A DNA stretch of 64,000 nt from Chloroflexota bacterium (GCA_016838895.1 JAEKNU010000011.1:30189-94188); one strand, 5' to 3'. Positions 8,535 through 17,623 are shown, counted from the stretch's first letter. Numbers and translations are program-made. Notes: generated by a model not told the origin, from the sequence alone.

Positions 8535-9056
8535 ATGGCAATTAAAGATATACTGCCCTGGAATCGTTCTTCTGAAAAGGTAGAGATTACGCCCGTAAAA
8601 GCAAGCCAAGCTGCTGAGCTTGATCTCTTTGAACCCATCATGGACCACTGGATGAACGATGACTGGCTAAATTCATTTCATATCCCTTCACTTACGCCAA
8701 CCATCTTCAAGAAAGGCGTTTTTTCACCGAATTTCGATATCATCGAATCAGATAAGGAAATATTGATAAATGTTGATTTACCAGGCATGGAAGCCAAAGA
8801 TTTTAATATTTCTTATGAATCTGATCAATTGATCATTTCCGGTGAAAAGAAAATCGAGAAGAAAGAATCCGGCACGACCTATACTTGCATCGGAAGATCC
8901 TATGGCTCATTCTACCGGCGACTTCCGATACTAAGTGAGAACATTGAAGAGGACAACATTCATGCAAAATATAAAGATGGTGTATTACAAATCATCTGTC
9001 CCAAAAAAGCCAATCTCAAGAAAAAACATAAGAAAATACAAATAAAATCAGTATGA
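8535..9056 (+). CDS. Hsp20/alpha-crystallin small heat-shock protein 3
   Basis: 173 residues from ATG 8535, chosen because TGGAGGA lies just before it; an in-frame ATG at 8523 overlaps that site. The N-terminal arm is longer (about 70 residues) with Trp-rich MDHWMNDDWLNSFH, typical of client-binding arms. The crystallin domain follows (ILINVDLPGMEAKDFNISYE ... YGSFYRRLPI ... YKDGVLQIICPKK) and the tail has the I-Q-I motif. It ends the Hsp20 operon and is followed at once by a strong intrinsic terminator. Confidence 0.93.
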   Translation: MAIKDILPWNRSSEKVEITPVKASQAAELDLFEPIMDHWMNDDWLNSFHIPSLTPTIFKKGVFSPNFDIIESDKEILINVDLPGMEAKDFNISYESDQLIISGEKKIEKKESGTTYTCIGRSYGSFYRRLPILSENIEEDNIHAKYKDGVLQIICPKKANLKKKHKKIQIKSV

Positions 9057-9062
9057 TCATGT

Positions 9063-9092
9063 AAAGCAGACCTGCGGGGTCTGCTTTTTTTT
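9063..9092 (+). terminator. Intrinsic terminator of the hsp20 operon
   Basis: A 10-bp perfect stem (9063-9072 with 9078-9087) with a 5-base loop, ending in an uninterrupted run of T to 9092, seven bases after the third hsp20 stop codon. Confidence 0.9.
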
Positions 9093-9358
9093 GCGAAATC
9101 AAAATAAGTCATCCTCATTCCAACCTGCTACTGTTGTTATGTCCGTTCACTAAAGAACTCAGGCAAATCTGCCATACACCTTTGTATGGCGTCATTGCGC
9201 TGCAATAGTTTCCACTTTTATACAAGCTTAATAGTATTTACAATTCTGGATACCAATGAAAGCCAACCATATAATGAGACAAATATCACATACTATATCT
9301 TGTTTATTCGTTAAACTGAAAGAAAATCATTCAAATGAATGTTTTCTGGGAGGCTCAG
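9093..9358. promoter_or_regulatory. Non-coding leader of the DUF438 gene with an inverted repeat
   Basis: 266 bp without a supportable gene. At 9321-9347 an imperfect palindrome (AGAAAA / TTTTCT outer arms, CATTCA / TGAATG inner arms, one bulged T) sits directly before the GGGAGG ribosome site at 9348-9353. It could be an operator or an mRNA hairpin near the ribosome site. No known consensus matches exactly. Confidence 0.4.
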
Positions 9359-10573
9359 ATGAGCGAATACATCAACAACACAAATAAAAGAAAAGAACAA
9401 ATCAAAGGTCTTTTGAAACAAATCCATGCCGGCGCAAAACCGGAGTCGCTTAAGGGCGAGTTCGAAAATATTCTACGGGAAACCAATGCTGCCGAGATCA
9501 CAGACATTGAACAAATGCTGATTGAAGAAGGCTTACCCAGTGAGGAAATCCAAAATCTTTGTGATGTACATGTTTTACTTTTCAAAGACACATTGGACGA
9601 AGCAAGCACACCGGAAACCATGCCCGGTCACCCCGTTCGCTACTATACATTAGAGAATCAGGCCATTCGCTCCCGTTTAGAAGCCTTGAATACCATCATC
9701 AAAAACCTTGAAAACAGCCCTTCCGCTGACAAATTACAGGTATTAAAACAACTGGTACAAACCATCACCAGTTTCGAGAAACATTATGCCCGCAAAGAGA
9801 ATATCCTCTTCCCTTATCTGGAGAAAAAAGGGTTCGGCGGCCCCAGTACGGTCATGTGGGGGATTCACGACAAGATCCGTGCCGGTTGGAAACAAACCTT
9901 ACAACGCCTGAATGAATCCGACAATCCAGCCGATGCAATTTCCCAAACAAAAGAGATAATTACTTCATTTTCTGAGCAAATGCAGGATATGATTTATAAA
10001 GAAGAGAAAATTCTCTTTCCGGCAGCCATTGAGCGATTAACCCCGGCAGAATGGCAGGCGATAGCGCAGCAGGAAACGGAGATCGGGTATAGCTTCATTC
10101 AGCCAGAAAACGCCCCCGTCCAGGTAGAAATTCCTGAGACCCATAATAAAGCGGATCGAATTGTTGAAGGACAATTCCCGCTGGATACTGGGGTGTTATC
10201 CCTGCAACAAATTAATATGATGATTAAAGCGCTACCCGTTGATATCACCTTTGTTGATGAAAACGACGAAGTGCGTTTCTTCTCCCTCACCAAAGATCGC
10301 GTTTTTCAGCGCTCCCCGGCTATCATTGGCCGAAAAGTACAGAACTGCCACCCACCCCAAAGTGTGGATAAAGTGCAGCGTATCCTTGAGGATTTCAAGA
10401 GCGGAAAGCGGGATGAAGCGGAATTCTGGATTCAGATGGGTGAGAAATTTGTCGTAATCAGTTACTATGCCCTGCGCGATGAAAAGGGTACCTATCGCGG
10501 TACAGTTGAAGTCTCTTTGGATGCTGCACATTATCGAGGATTACAGGGCGAACGCCGTCTACTGGATGATTAA
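9359..10573 (+). CDS. DUF438 - hemerythrin - PAS domain protein
   Basis: 404 residues from ATG 9359, five bases after GGGAGG; an earlier in-frame ATG at 9335 lies inside an inverted repeat and has no ribosome site. Residues about 5-75 are DUF438 (LLKQIHAGAKPESLKGEFEN ... LCDVHVLLFKDTL). Residues about 90-240 are a hemerythrin-like HHE four-helix bundle with the iron-ligand pattern in FEKHYARKENILFPYLEKKG, WGIHDKIR and KEEKILFPAAIERL. Residues about 285-395 are a PAS-type domain (ITFVDENDEVRFFSLTKDRV ... IGRKVQNCHPP). Proteins of this architecture are thought to sense oxygen or nitric oxide through a non-haem iron site. No output enzyme is attached. Confidence 0.9.
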   Translation: MSEYINNTNKRKEQIKGLLKQIHAGAKPESLKGEFENILRETNAAEITDIEQMLIEEGLPSEEIQNLCDVHVLLFKDTLDEASTPETMPGHPVRYYTLENQAIRSRLEALNTIIKNLENSPSADKLQVLKQLVQTITSFEKHYARKENILFPYLEKKGFGGPSTVMWGIHDKIRAGWKQTLQRLNESDNPADAISQTKEIITSFSEQMQDMIYKEEKILFPAAIERLTPAEWQAIAQQETEIGYSFIQPENAPVQVEIPETHNKADRIVEGQFPLDTGVLSLQQINMMIKALPVDITFVDENDEVRFFSLTKDRVFQRSPAIIGRKVQNCHPPQSVDKVQRILEDFKSGKRDEAEFWIQMGEKFVVISYYALRDEKGTYRGTVEVSLDAAHYRGLQGERRLLDD

Positions 10574-10592
10574 TTAAATAAAAATACTCGAC

Positions 10593-10628
10593 GAGGCTGT
10601 CTCTCCCCCGGAGGCAGCCTCATTTTTT
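10593..10628 (+). terminator. Intrinsic terminator after the DUF438 gene
   Basis: An 11-bp stem (10593-10603 with 10611-10621, one G-T pair) with a 7-base loop, followed by six Ts. It separates the gene from the aminotransferase downstream. Confidence 0.85.
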
Positions 10629-10691
10629 AATTACGCATGACTTCCTCAAAGTGGTACTATTAACAAGAATTTATCAGCCAAGGAAACCTGC

Positions 10692-11885
10692 ATGCAATCC
10701 AGTCAAACTGCAAAACGCACTGACCAATTTCAAGAATCTGTCATTCGCGAAATGACCCGTCTGGGCGAGATTACAAACTCAATCAACCTCTCCCAGGGAT
10801 TACCTGAAATGGATCCACCGCCCCAGATTCTGCAGGCTGCTTCTCAGGCAATTCTGGATGGCGAAAACCAGTATACTTTCCCATTCGGATTGGCTGATTT
10901 TCGTTTGGCACTTGCTGAAAAATATGCGCGCTACAATCAAATTCAATGTGATCCTGAACTGGAAATTACTGTTACTTGCGGTGTGAGCGAAGCGATGATC
11001 TCCACCATCCTGGCGCTGACTGATCCCGGTGATGAAGTGCTTATTTTTGAACCCTGGTATGAAAACTACATTCCTGATTGCATCATGGCTGGGGTAACAC
11101 CCCGTTTTTATAGACTGCAGGAAGCGGATTTTTCGATTGATTTTGTAGCGTTGGAAAAAATAATAACCCCAAAAACACGCCTGCTCATCCTGAATACTCC
11201 GCATAACCCAAGTGGAAAAGTGTTTTCAAAAAATGAATTAACTCAAATTGCCAATCTATGTATCCAACACAATTTGATAGCTGTGACGGATGAAATCTAT
11301 GAGCATATTCTCTATGATCAGGCGCAGCACATTAGCCTGGGCAGTTTACCTGGGATGCAGGAGCGCACCGTGACCATCAGTGGATTAGGCAAAACCTACG
11401 CCGTGACAGGCTGGCGGGTTGGTTGGGCGGTAGCCCATACTTCGCTAACTGCCTTAATCCGTAAAGTACACGATTACCTGACGGTTTGCGCCCCGGCACC
11501 TTTCCAAAAAGCAGGTATCACCGCCCTGCAACTGCCCGATAGCTACTATGAGGAAATGCAAGCAGCATATGCTGGCAGCCGTTCCATCTTGATGGATGCT
11601 TTATCTCAGGCCGGTTTTTCTGCTTTCGCACCCCAAGGTGCGTATTATGTCATGGCAGATTTCCGGAATATTTCCTGGCCAGAAAATCAATACAGTCAAC
11701 CGCATTGGACGCGTGATCGAGCCTTTGCCGAATTTCTGGCGCGCGAAGTAGGTGTTGCCGTCGTTCCCGGCTCCAGCTTTTATAACAACAAACAGGACGG
11801 TGAAAATCTAGTACGCTTTAACTTTGCAAAAAAGAAAGCCACCCTGGCAGAAGCCGCACAAAGATTGGTAAAATATGATTATTAA
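10692..11885 (+). CDS. PLP-dependent aminotransferase, aspartate/methionine aminotransferase-like
   Basis: 397 residues with an AAGGAAA site upstream. A class I aminotransferase: INLSQGLPEMDPP at the N-terminus, VTCGVSEAMISTI for phosphate binding, LNTPHNPSGKVF, VTDEIYEHILYD, the Schiff-base lysine K234 in SGLGKTYAVTGWRVGW, and RFNFAKK near the end for the carboxylate-binding Arg. The N-terminal GLPEMDPP and the TDEIYEHI block are typical of the group that includes methionine and kynurenine aminotransferases (KAT/YbdL-like). It lies three bases upstream of the J-domain-CheW gene, but a metabolic link between them is not obvious. Confidence 0.92.
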   Translation: MQSSQTAKRTDQFQESVIREMTRLGEITNSINLSQGLPEMDPPPQILQAASQAILDGENQYTFPFGLADFRLALAEKYARYNQIQCDPELEITVTCGVSEAMISTILALTDPGDEVLIFEPWYENYIPDCIMAGVTPRFYRLQEADFSIDFVALEKIITPKTRLLILNTPHNPSGKVFSKNELTQIANLCIQHNLIAVTDEIYEHILYDQAQHISLGSLPGMQERTVTISGLGKTYAVTGWRVGWAVAHTSLTALIRKVHDYLTVCAPAPFQKAGITALQLPDSYYEEMQAAYAGSRSILMDALSQAGFSAFAPQGAYYVMADFRNISWPENQYSQPHWTRDRAFAEFLAREVGVAVVPGSSFYNNKQDGENLVRFNFAKKKATLAEAAQRLVKYDY

Positions 11886-11888
11886 TTT

Positions 11889-12662
11889 ATGGGTATGAAA
11901 GAGAAGAATCTATATCATATTTTAGGCGTCTCTTATGATGCCAACAAAAGCGCCATTGAGGTTGCCTACCGGCAATTAGCTTTGCTGTACCATCCGGATC
12001 GCAATCACAATCAGGAAGCAGCCGCAGTCATGGCAGAAATCAATCATGCCTTTGCAGTACTACAAAACACTCAAAGGCGTAAGGAATATGACCGTACCCA
12101 TGTCTTTCGAACTGGCAATGCACCTCCCCCAACACCGGTTGAACCCGTTATCAATCAAACCAATTGGAAACCACGCACTGAAACAAAACAAAACAACCAT
12201 CAGCCATATCTGATTCTGCAATTACACAATCACCCCTATGCAGTACAGTTGGATACGGTGATTTCCGTAATCCCTCCAAAAACCATTCAATGGACAGAGG
12301 AAAAACCATCCTGGATCTCTGGCGTGATCGAACATCAAGGTAACTATTACCCAGCCGCAGATTTGCGAGAACTGCTTGACCTTTCCTTGCCTGAAAACCA
12401 TATCGCCGAGCCTTTTCTTTTATGCCGTATTCAGGGAGTGGATATTGCGCTGCAAATCGATAAAGCCTTACGAACGCATACGTTATCTACATCCGAGATT
12501 AAAGCAGTGCCCAAAATAGATAAAGATTTAACTTTCAGCTTTTTGAATGGACTCTTTCTGGATGGAGAGCAGGTCGTTTTGATACTTAATCCTGAAGGGT
12601 TATTGACCGCAGCACAACAAAATGAATTAAATGATTTTCTAACGGTTCTGGCCTTAACCTAG
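11889..12662 (+). CDS. J-domain - CheW-like domain fusion protein
   Basis: 257 residues starting three bases after the aminotransferase stop, without a good ribosome site, so it is probably translated by coupling; ATG 11895 is an alternative. Residues about 5-70 are a J domain: LYHILGVSYDANKSAIEVAY, the essential HPD in LLYHPDRN, and NHAFAVLQNTQRRKEYDR. After a 35-residue Pro/Asn-rich linker, residues about 110-255 fit the CheW fold strand by strand: YLILQLHNHPYAVQLDTVIS, PSWISGVIEHQGNYYPAADL RELL, GVDIALQIDKAL and LNGLFLDGEQVVLILNPEGL. J domains recruit and stimulate DnaK; CheW couples receptors to CheA. No che genes are nearby. I know of no characterised protein with this pairing. The stop codon shares CTAG with the convergent ABC gene. 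Confidence 0.85.
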   Translation: MGMKEKNLYHILGVSYDANKSAIEVAYRQLALLYHPDRNHNQEAAAVMAEINHAFAVLQNTQRRKEYDRTHVFRTGNAPPPTPVEPVINQTNWKPRTETKQNNHQPYLILQLHNHPYAVQLDTVISVIPPKTIQWTEEKPSWISGVIEHQGNYYPAADLRELLDLSLPENHIAEPFLLCRIQGVDIALQIDKALRTHTLSTSEIKAVPKIDKDLTFSFLNGLFLDGEQVVLILNPEGLLTAAQQNELNDFLTVLALT

Positions 12663-14482
12663 CCAATCATTTCATACAAGCGTGCATACATGCCGTTTTG
12701 AGCCAGCAATTCATCATGCGTACCCCGTTCAATAATTTCAGCATGATCCATAACCAGAATCACATCCGCATTGACAATCGTTGAAAGGCGATGTGCAATC
12801 GCAAAGGATGTTCTGCCCTCTAGCAATACTTGTAAAGCCTTCTGAATAATTATCTCTGTCTGCGCATCAATACTGGATGTAGCTTCATCAAGGATCAAAA
12901 TCTTGGGGTCGGCAATCAATGCCCGCGCAAAAGAAATCAACTGGCGCTGCCCAACAGATAGGTTTCCGCCCCCCTCACCCACAGCGGTATCATAGCCCTG
13001 ATTCAGATTCATAATAAAATCATGCGCGCCGACGGCTTTGGCTGCAATTTCTACTTCATCATCTGTGGCATCCAATTTACCGAAGCGAATATTTTCACGG
13101 ATATTGTCGGAAAACAAAAACGGATCCTGTAATACAATGCCCATTTGCTTACGCAAACTGTGCTGGGTCACTGTGCGAATATCCATATCATCCAACAATA
13201 TGCGTCCCTCTACCGGATCGATGAAGCGAGAGAGCAGTTTCACCAGGGTTGATTTCCCGGCACCTGTTTCCCCAACCATGGCAACCATTTGTCCCGGCTT
13301 TATATCCAATTGAATATGACTGAGTACATCATCACTGTTTTTCTCATAACGGAAACTGACATCCTCAAAGATAACTTTGCCTTTGATTTCAGCCAATTCA
13401 ATCGCATTTTCTGCATCCTCTACAGCCACTTTCTGCTGCAGTAGACGAACCACGCGCTCTCCACTGGTCATGGTACGCTCAAAATTATCATAGCGCTGGG
13501 TTAAATCACGGATTGGATCAAAGAAGCGGTTGATATATAAAACAAAAGCTGCCAGAATCCCAGGTGTGATGTCATTTCCTATGGCTGCTGCCCCACCAAA
13601 CCAGATCACCAAGCCCATCGCAACACTGGCCAAAAAGTCCACTGCCGGGAAGAACCACGAGATGGTCTTTACCACATCCATATTGGCATCCAGATTATAT
13701 TTGTTCACCACCTGATTAAAGTGAGCATAATTGGTGTGTTCCCGAGCAAATGATTGCACAACCCGAACAGCATTGATATTCTCGGCTAGCACAGAGTTTA
13801 CCCAGGTCATCGCTTCACGGGCTTTTTGATAGCCTTTGCGCGCATGTGCATGGAAGATCACAGCAAAAGCAATCATGATCGGTATAACCGTGAAACTGAT
13901 CAATGATAAACGAACATTCATTGATAACATGACGATGATAATACCTGCCAGGATAAACAAATCACGGAAAATTGACAACATAGACCAGATAATAAACTCA
14001 CGCATCACATTAACATCATTAATTACGCGTGTGATGACGCGTCCCACACTAAAGCGATTGAAGAAATCCAGCGAGAGCACCTGTATATGAGCAAACAAGC
14101 GCTTGCGGAAATCATAAATCACCGATTGCCCTACCCGTGACATGATATAAAATCGCGAATAAGTGGAAAGCCATTGTGTCAAGGCAACCGCCACATAACC
14201 CATCACGGCATATAAAAGCTGCTGTGGATCATTCATGGCGATGCCATCATCCAGCGCCATTTTTACAAAATAAGGACCCGCCACCAAAGCGAGAGCAGTA
14301 AGTAGATTGAGGGATAAAGAAACAAAAATCCGCCAGAAATAAGGCCGAATCATACCCCATAGCGTTTGCACAACATCTTTGTTGTACAGCGTACCGTACG
14401 CTTCATCCAATTGTTCGGGTGGTTTCATGATGCTGGAATTGGGATCCAGGGTATTGTTTAATTTAATGGCTTGCTGGCTCAT
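12659..14482 (-). CDS. ABC exporter, half-transporter with canonical Walker B (TM288-like)
   Basis: 607 residues. Residues about 40-340 are a six-helix ABC exporter membrane domain with an N-terminal cytosolic arm of about 35 residues; residues about 365-600 are the ATPase. It has Walker A GETGAGKST, Walker B ILILDEATSSID with the catalytic Glu, and the switch His in FAIAHRLSTI, but its signature is LSVGQ instead of LSGGQ. This is the pattern of the TM288/BmrD-type subunit in heterodimers: its own Walker motifs serve the active site and its altered signature faces the degenerate site. Its start overlaps the partner's stop by four bases (ATGA). Substrate unknown; drugs or lipids are usual for this group. 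Confidence 0.93.
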   Translation of the reverse strand: MSQQAIKLNNTLDPNSSIMKPPEQLDEAYGTLYNKDVVQTLWGMIRPYFWRIFVSLSLNLLTALALVAGPYFVKMALDDGIAMNDPQQLLYAVMGYVAVALTQWLSTYSRFYIMSRVGQSVIYDFRKRLFAHIQVLSLDFFNRFSVGRVITRVINDVNVMREFIIWSMLSIFRDLFILAGIIIVMLSMNVRLSLISFTVIPIMIAFAVIFHAHARKGYQKAREAMTWVNSVLAENINAVRVVQSFAREHTNYAHFNQVVNKYNLDANMDVVKTISWFFPAVDFLASVAMGLVIWFGGAAAIGNDITPGILAAFVLYINRFFDPIRDLTQRYDNFERTMTSGERVVRLLQQKVAVEDAENAIELAEIKGKVIFEDVSFRYEKNSDDVLSHIQLDIKPGQMVAMVGETGAGKSTLVKLLSRFIDPVEGRILLDDMDIRTVTQHSLRKQMGIVLQDPFLFSDNIRENIRFGKLDATDDEVEIAAKAVGAHDFIMNLNQGYDTAVGEGGGNLSVGQRQLISFARALIADPKILILDEATSSIDAQTEIIIQKALQVLLEGRTSFAIAHRLSTIVNADVILVMDHAEIIERGTHDELLAQNGMYARLYEMIG

Positions 14483-16212
14483 AGTTCCTGCTCCCGTAAT
14501 TGCAGCTCATAAATTTCACGGTATGGGCCATCCTGCTTCAGCAACTGTTCATGCGTTCCGCGCTCCACAATGGCGCCATCCTGCATAACCAGAATCAAAT
14601 CTGCACGTCGAACCGTGCTCAAGCGCTGTGCGATCACAAACGTGGTTCTGCCTTCCATTAACTTCATCAGGGCTTCCTGAATACATTTTTCTGTTTTCAT
14701 ATCCACACTGGAAGTCGAATCATCCAAAATGAGAATACGTGGGTTGAGCAAAATGGCTCGTGCAATCGCAATACGCTGACGCTGTCCACCGGACAATGTT
14801 GTACCGCGCTCACCCACAATCGTATCGTATTGCTCCGGCATCTCCATAATAAAATCATGTGCCTGGGCTGCTTTTGCTGCATTAATAATGTCATCCATTG
14901 TCAGATTTGGTTTGCCGTAGGCAATATTCTCACGAATAGTGGCAGAGAACAGCAAAGAGGTTTGTAAAACAATACCGATTTGCTTGCGCAAGGTTACCAA
15001 ATCCAAAAGACGTGTATCAACACCATCAATTCGTACAGAACCTTTGTCTACATCATAAAAGCGGGGAATCAGATTAATTAATGAGGTTTTACCAGATCCT
15101 GTTGGACCAATTAAGGCCACAACCTGATTCGGTTCAACAACCAGATTGATATGCTGCAAAGCTGGCATCGGTTCACTGGCATAACGGAAGGAAACATTCT
15201 CAAATGCTACTTTTCCGCGTACATCTGGTAAGGGTACTGCATTATGGGGAGAATGAATTTCTGGCCGGGTTTGCAGTACTTCGAAGGTACGCTTGACGCC
15301 GGCTGCCGCTTCCCCTGCCTGATTGACCAGCCAGGATAGTTGCTGTGCCGGTTGAGCGAAAAGCAATAAATAACTGTTAAAAGCAACCAGTTCACCTATA
15401 GTCAATTGACTGGCCATGACCATCTTTCCACCAAACCATAAAATTAAAATGGTCGAGAGTGCTACCAGAAAATTGGTAGTAGGCACAACCTTGGTAAATT
15501 CACGCAGCGCATCCAGATGGGAATCGGTTAGTTTCTGATTCGCCCCATCAAAACGCTTATTCTCAAATTCTTCTCTGGCAAAAGCACGTACAACCTGGGC
15601 GCCAATTACATTTTCCTGCAAACGGGAAGATACGTCGCCCATATTATCATCTATCACATAAAACAATTGTCCAATTTTCCGGCCAAAGGATACAGTAATA
15701 AACAGCAATGGGATAATAGGCAGCATACCAATGAAAGCCAGCTTCCAATTGCTAATGAACAGCATGATCATGACCCCAATCATCAGGGTAAACACTTGCA
15801 TCAAATGCAAAAAACCACTGGCAGCGAAGTTCTGTACTGAGCGTACATCTTCGATACAGCGGCTGATTAACTGTCCACTCTGAATGGAATCATGATAGCT
15901 GAAAGGCAAATGTTGGATATGGTTATACAAGCGGTTGCGCAGGTCATAAGCAATTTTATGTGCAAACCCATGCGATAAATAGATGCGCCTATTAATCAGG
16001 AAAGCTTTTACTAACCCTAAACCAACTACGATTATGGCAGCCTGCAACAACAGTTTCCGATCCTGATTTAATAATCCACGGTCAATCACTTGCTCAATGA
16101 TTTGTGGAAATACCATATCAATGGCTGTGTAAAAAAACAATAAGAGTATGGTGATCAGAATGGGGGTCTGATATGGACGAATTAACTCCCGCAATTTTTT
16201 GGATACGAACAT
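14479..16212 (-). CDS. ABC exporter, half-transporter with degenerate Walker B (TM287-like)
   Basis: 577 residues, first gene of the exporter operon. A six-helix membrane domain (about residues 15-310) precedes the ATPase (about 335-575). Walker A GPTGSGKTS and signature LSGGQRQR are canonical, but Walker B reads ILILDDSTSSVD, with Asp in place of the catalytic Glu, and the switch His is Gln in FVIAQRLSTV. Both changes are hallmarks of the non-hydrolytic site in heterodimeric exporters such as TM287/288 and BmrCD, which supports pairing with the next gene. The region between this gene and the divergent AEC gene (16213-16341) must hold both promoters. Confidence 0.93.
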   Translation of the reverse strand: MFVSKKLRELIRPYQTPILITILLLFFYTAIDMVFPQIIEQVIDRGLLNQDRKLLLQAAIIVVGLGLVKAFLINRRIYLSHGFAHKIAYDLRNRLYNHIQHLPFSYHDSIQSGQLISRCIEDVRSVQNFAASGFLHLMQVFTLMIGVMIMLFISNWKLAFIGMLPIIPLLFITVSFGRKIGQLFYVIDDNMGDVSSRLQENVIGAQVVRAFAREEFENKRFDGANQKLTDSHLDALREFTKVVPTTNFLVALSTILILWFGGKMVMASQLTIGELVAFNSYLLLFAQPAQQLSWLVNQAGEAAAGVKRTFEVLQTRPEIHSPHNAVPLPDVRGKVAFENVSFRYASEPMPALQHINLVVEPNQVVALIGPTGSGKTSLINLIPRFYDVDKGSVRIDGVDTRLLDLVTLRKQIGIVLQTSLLFSATIRENIAYGKPNLTMDDIINAAKAAQAHDFIMEMPEQYDTIVGERGTTLSGGQRQRIAIARAILLNPRILILDDSTSSVDMKTEKCIQEALMKLMEGRTTFVIAQRLSTVRRADLILVMQDGAIVERGTHEQLLKQDGPYREIYELQLREQEL

Positions 16213-16341
16213 AATGTACTCGCTACAGTGTTTGGATTTCCATAATTAGTGGAAATTTGGGGTAAGACCCATTATACTGTACTTTTCTAATTGTCTATTT
16301 GTCGACAATATTAATTGTAACAAATTTAGTAGAGGTGCATC

Positions 16342-17259
16342 ATTAACACAGCAAATTTCATTGGCGCTTTCAGCACAGTATTTTTCATAATCACTGTCGG
16401 CTTTATTTTCCAGAAAAAAAGCCCCTTCAGTCCTGAGGCCTTGTCACAGCTTTCTAATCTGGTGGTTAGTTTTGTTATGCCGTTCTATATTTTTTATACA
16501 ACGGCTACGAATAGTACGCTTACATTGTTAACGAAAGCGCCCATCATTGTTCTAATTGGCGCAGCAGTTCCCTTTTTTGCTTTTATGATTACCCCGCTCT
16601 TGGTAAAAGTATTAAAGGTTCCCCTGCAGCAGCAATCCGTTTTTCGCTTTTGTATCATGTATGGCAACACTGCATTTTTAGGGATTCCCATTAGTGGTTT
16701 TCTGTTTGGTTCAGAAGGTGCTTTTTTTGCTGTGATGTACAACTTCGGCGTCATGCTGGTTATCTTTTCAATCGGTATCTGGGTATTATCTAGCGGCAAC
16801 AGTAAATCAATACGCTCTCTTCTTCAAAATCCAATTTTATGGAGCATGCTGGCTGGCATTGTTTTTGCCGTTCTGGGTGTTCATTTTCCACAGTGGATTG
16901 ATCAACCTCTAGCCACAATCAGCAATCTCACCCTACCCATTGCCCTGCTCGTCGCAGGTGCTCAAATTGGCAGTATACGTCTGGAAAAAAATGGATATAC
17001 CCCGCATATCATCGCTGTCACCCTCAGCCGTCTGGTGTTCATACCGGGTTTATTGATCTTGATTTTTTCTTTGCTGGCATGGCATAATCCAGAACACAAA
17101 GTGATGATCCTGCAAGCCGCCATGCCGGTTGGCATATCCTCCACCATATTCGCGAAGAATTACGGTGCCGACGCGGACTTTTCCGCAATCGCGACTTTAT
17201 GGACCACCGTTCTGGCGCTCATTTCCTTGCCGTTGATCACCTGGTTATTTCTTAATTAA
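16342..17259 (+). CDS. AEC (auxin efflux carrier) family transporter, probable ATT start
   Basis: 305 residues if translation begins at ATT 16342. The frame is open from a stop at 16330, and this stretch encodes the expected first helix (FSTVFFIITVGFIFQKK) and the conserved SPEALSQLSNLV block, yet it holds no ATG, GTG or TTG until TTG 16441, which would delete that helix. GAGGTG at 16332-16337 is well placed for ATT 16342. The remainder shows about ten membrane segments, with the family's central LPIALLVAGAQIG and C-terminal ILQAAMPVGISSTIFAKNYG. Family members export auxin-like or dicarboxylate anions (for example malate permease). A sequencing error near the start is the alternative. Confidence 0.85.
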   Translation: MNTANFIGAFSTVFFIITVGFIFQKKSPFSPEALSQLSNLVVSFVMPFYIFYTTATNSTLTLLTKAPIIVLIGAAVPFFAFMITPLLVKVLKVPLQQQSVFRFCIMYGNTAFLGIPISGFLFGSEGAFFAVMYNFGVMLVIFSIGIWVLSSGNSKSIRSLLQNPILWSMLAGIVFAVLGVHFPQWIDQPLATISNLTLPIALLVAGAQIGSIRLEKNGYTPHIIAVTLSRLVFIPGLLILIFSLLAWHNPEHKVMILQAAMPVGISSTIFAKNYGADADFSAIATLWTTVLALISLPLITWLFLN

Positions 17260-17273
17260 GGATTGTTCAGCAT

Positions 17274-17438
17274 TCATTCTTCATAAGGTACAAACGTATC
17301 TTTTGACAAGCCGCATTGTGGACAAACCCAATCATCCGGGATATCTTCAAATGCTGTACCCGGTTGAATACCGCTGTCCGGATCACCAATTTCCGGATCA
17401 TACAGATAATCACAACCTATACAGACCCATTTTTGCAT
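17274..17438 (-). CDS. Rubredoxin
   Basis: 54 residues from the ATG at 17438, preceded by AGGAGGCG; a longer in-frame reading to 17483 adds no homologous sequence. The two iron-binding knuckles [15 protein letters not shown] and [11 protein letters not shown] are intact, as are the aromatic core residues (DDWVCP). It is a one-electron carrier of the cytosol, often used in oxygen or superoxide detoxification in anaerobes. It stands alone here; the Ni-superoxide dismutase lies 21 kb away. Confidence 0.97.
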   Translation of the reverse strand: MQKWVCIGCDYLYDPEIGDPDSGIQPGTAFEDIPDDWVCPQCGLSKDTFVPYEE

Positions 17439-17623
17439 CGTAACGCCTCCTGATAATACTATGTTATTAATGTTATAGATCATTTTGATGTCGTCTGCAA
17501 CTTATTGTCCTTAATTCATCTCCACTGCCTTACAAAATTAATAATCCGTTTACTGCTTTTTATCCAATATTTTAGTTATAATAAAAAACAAGTTATTATC
17601 TTTTTTGCATTAAGGAGTCCATT

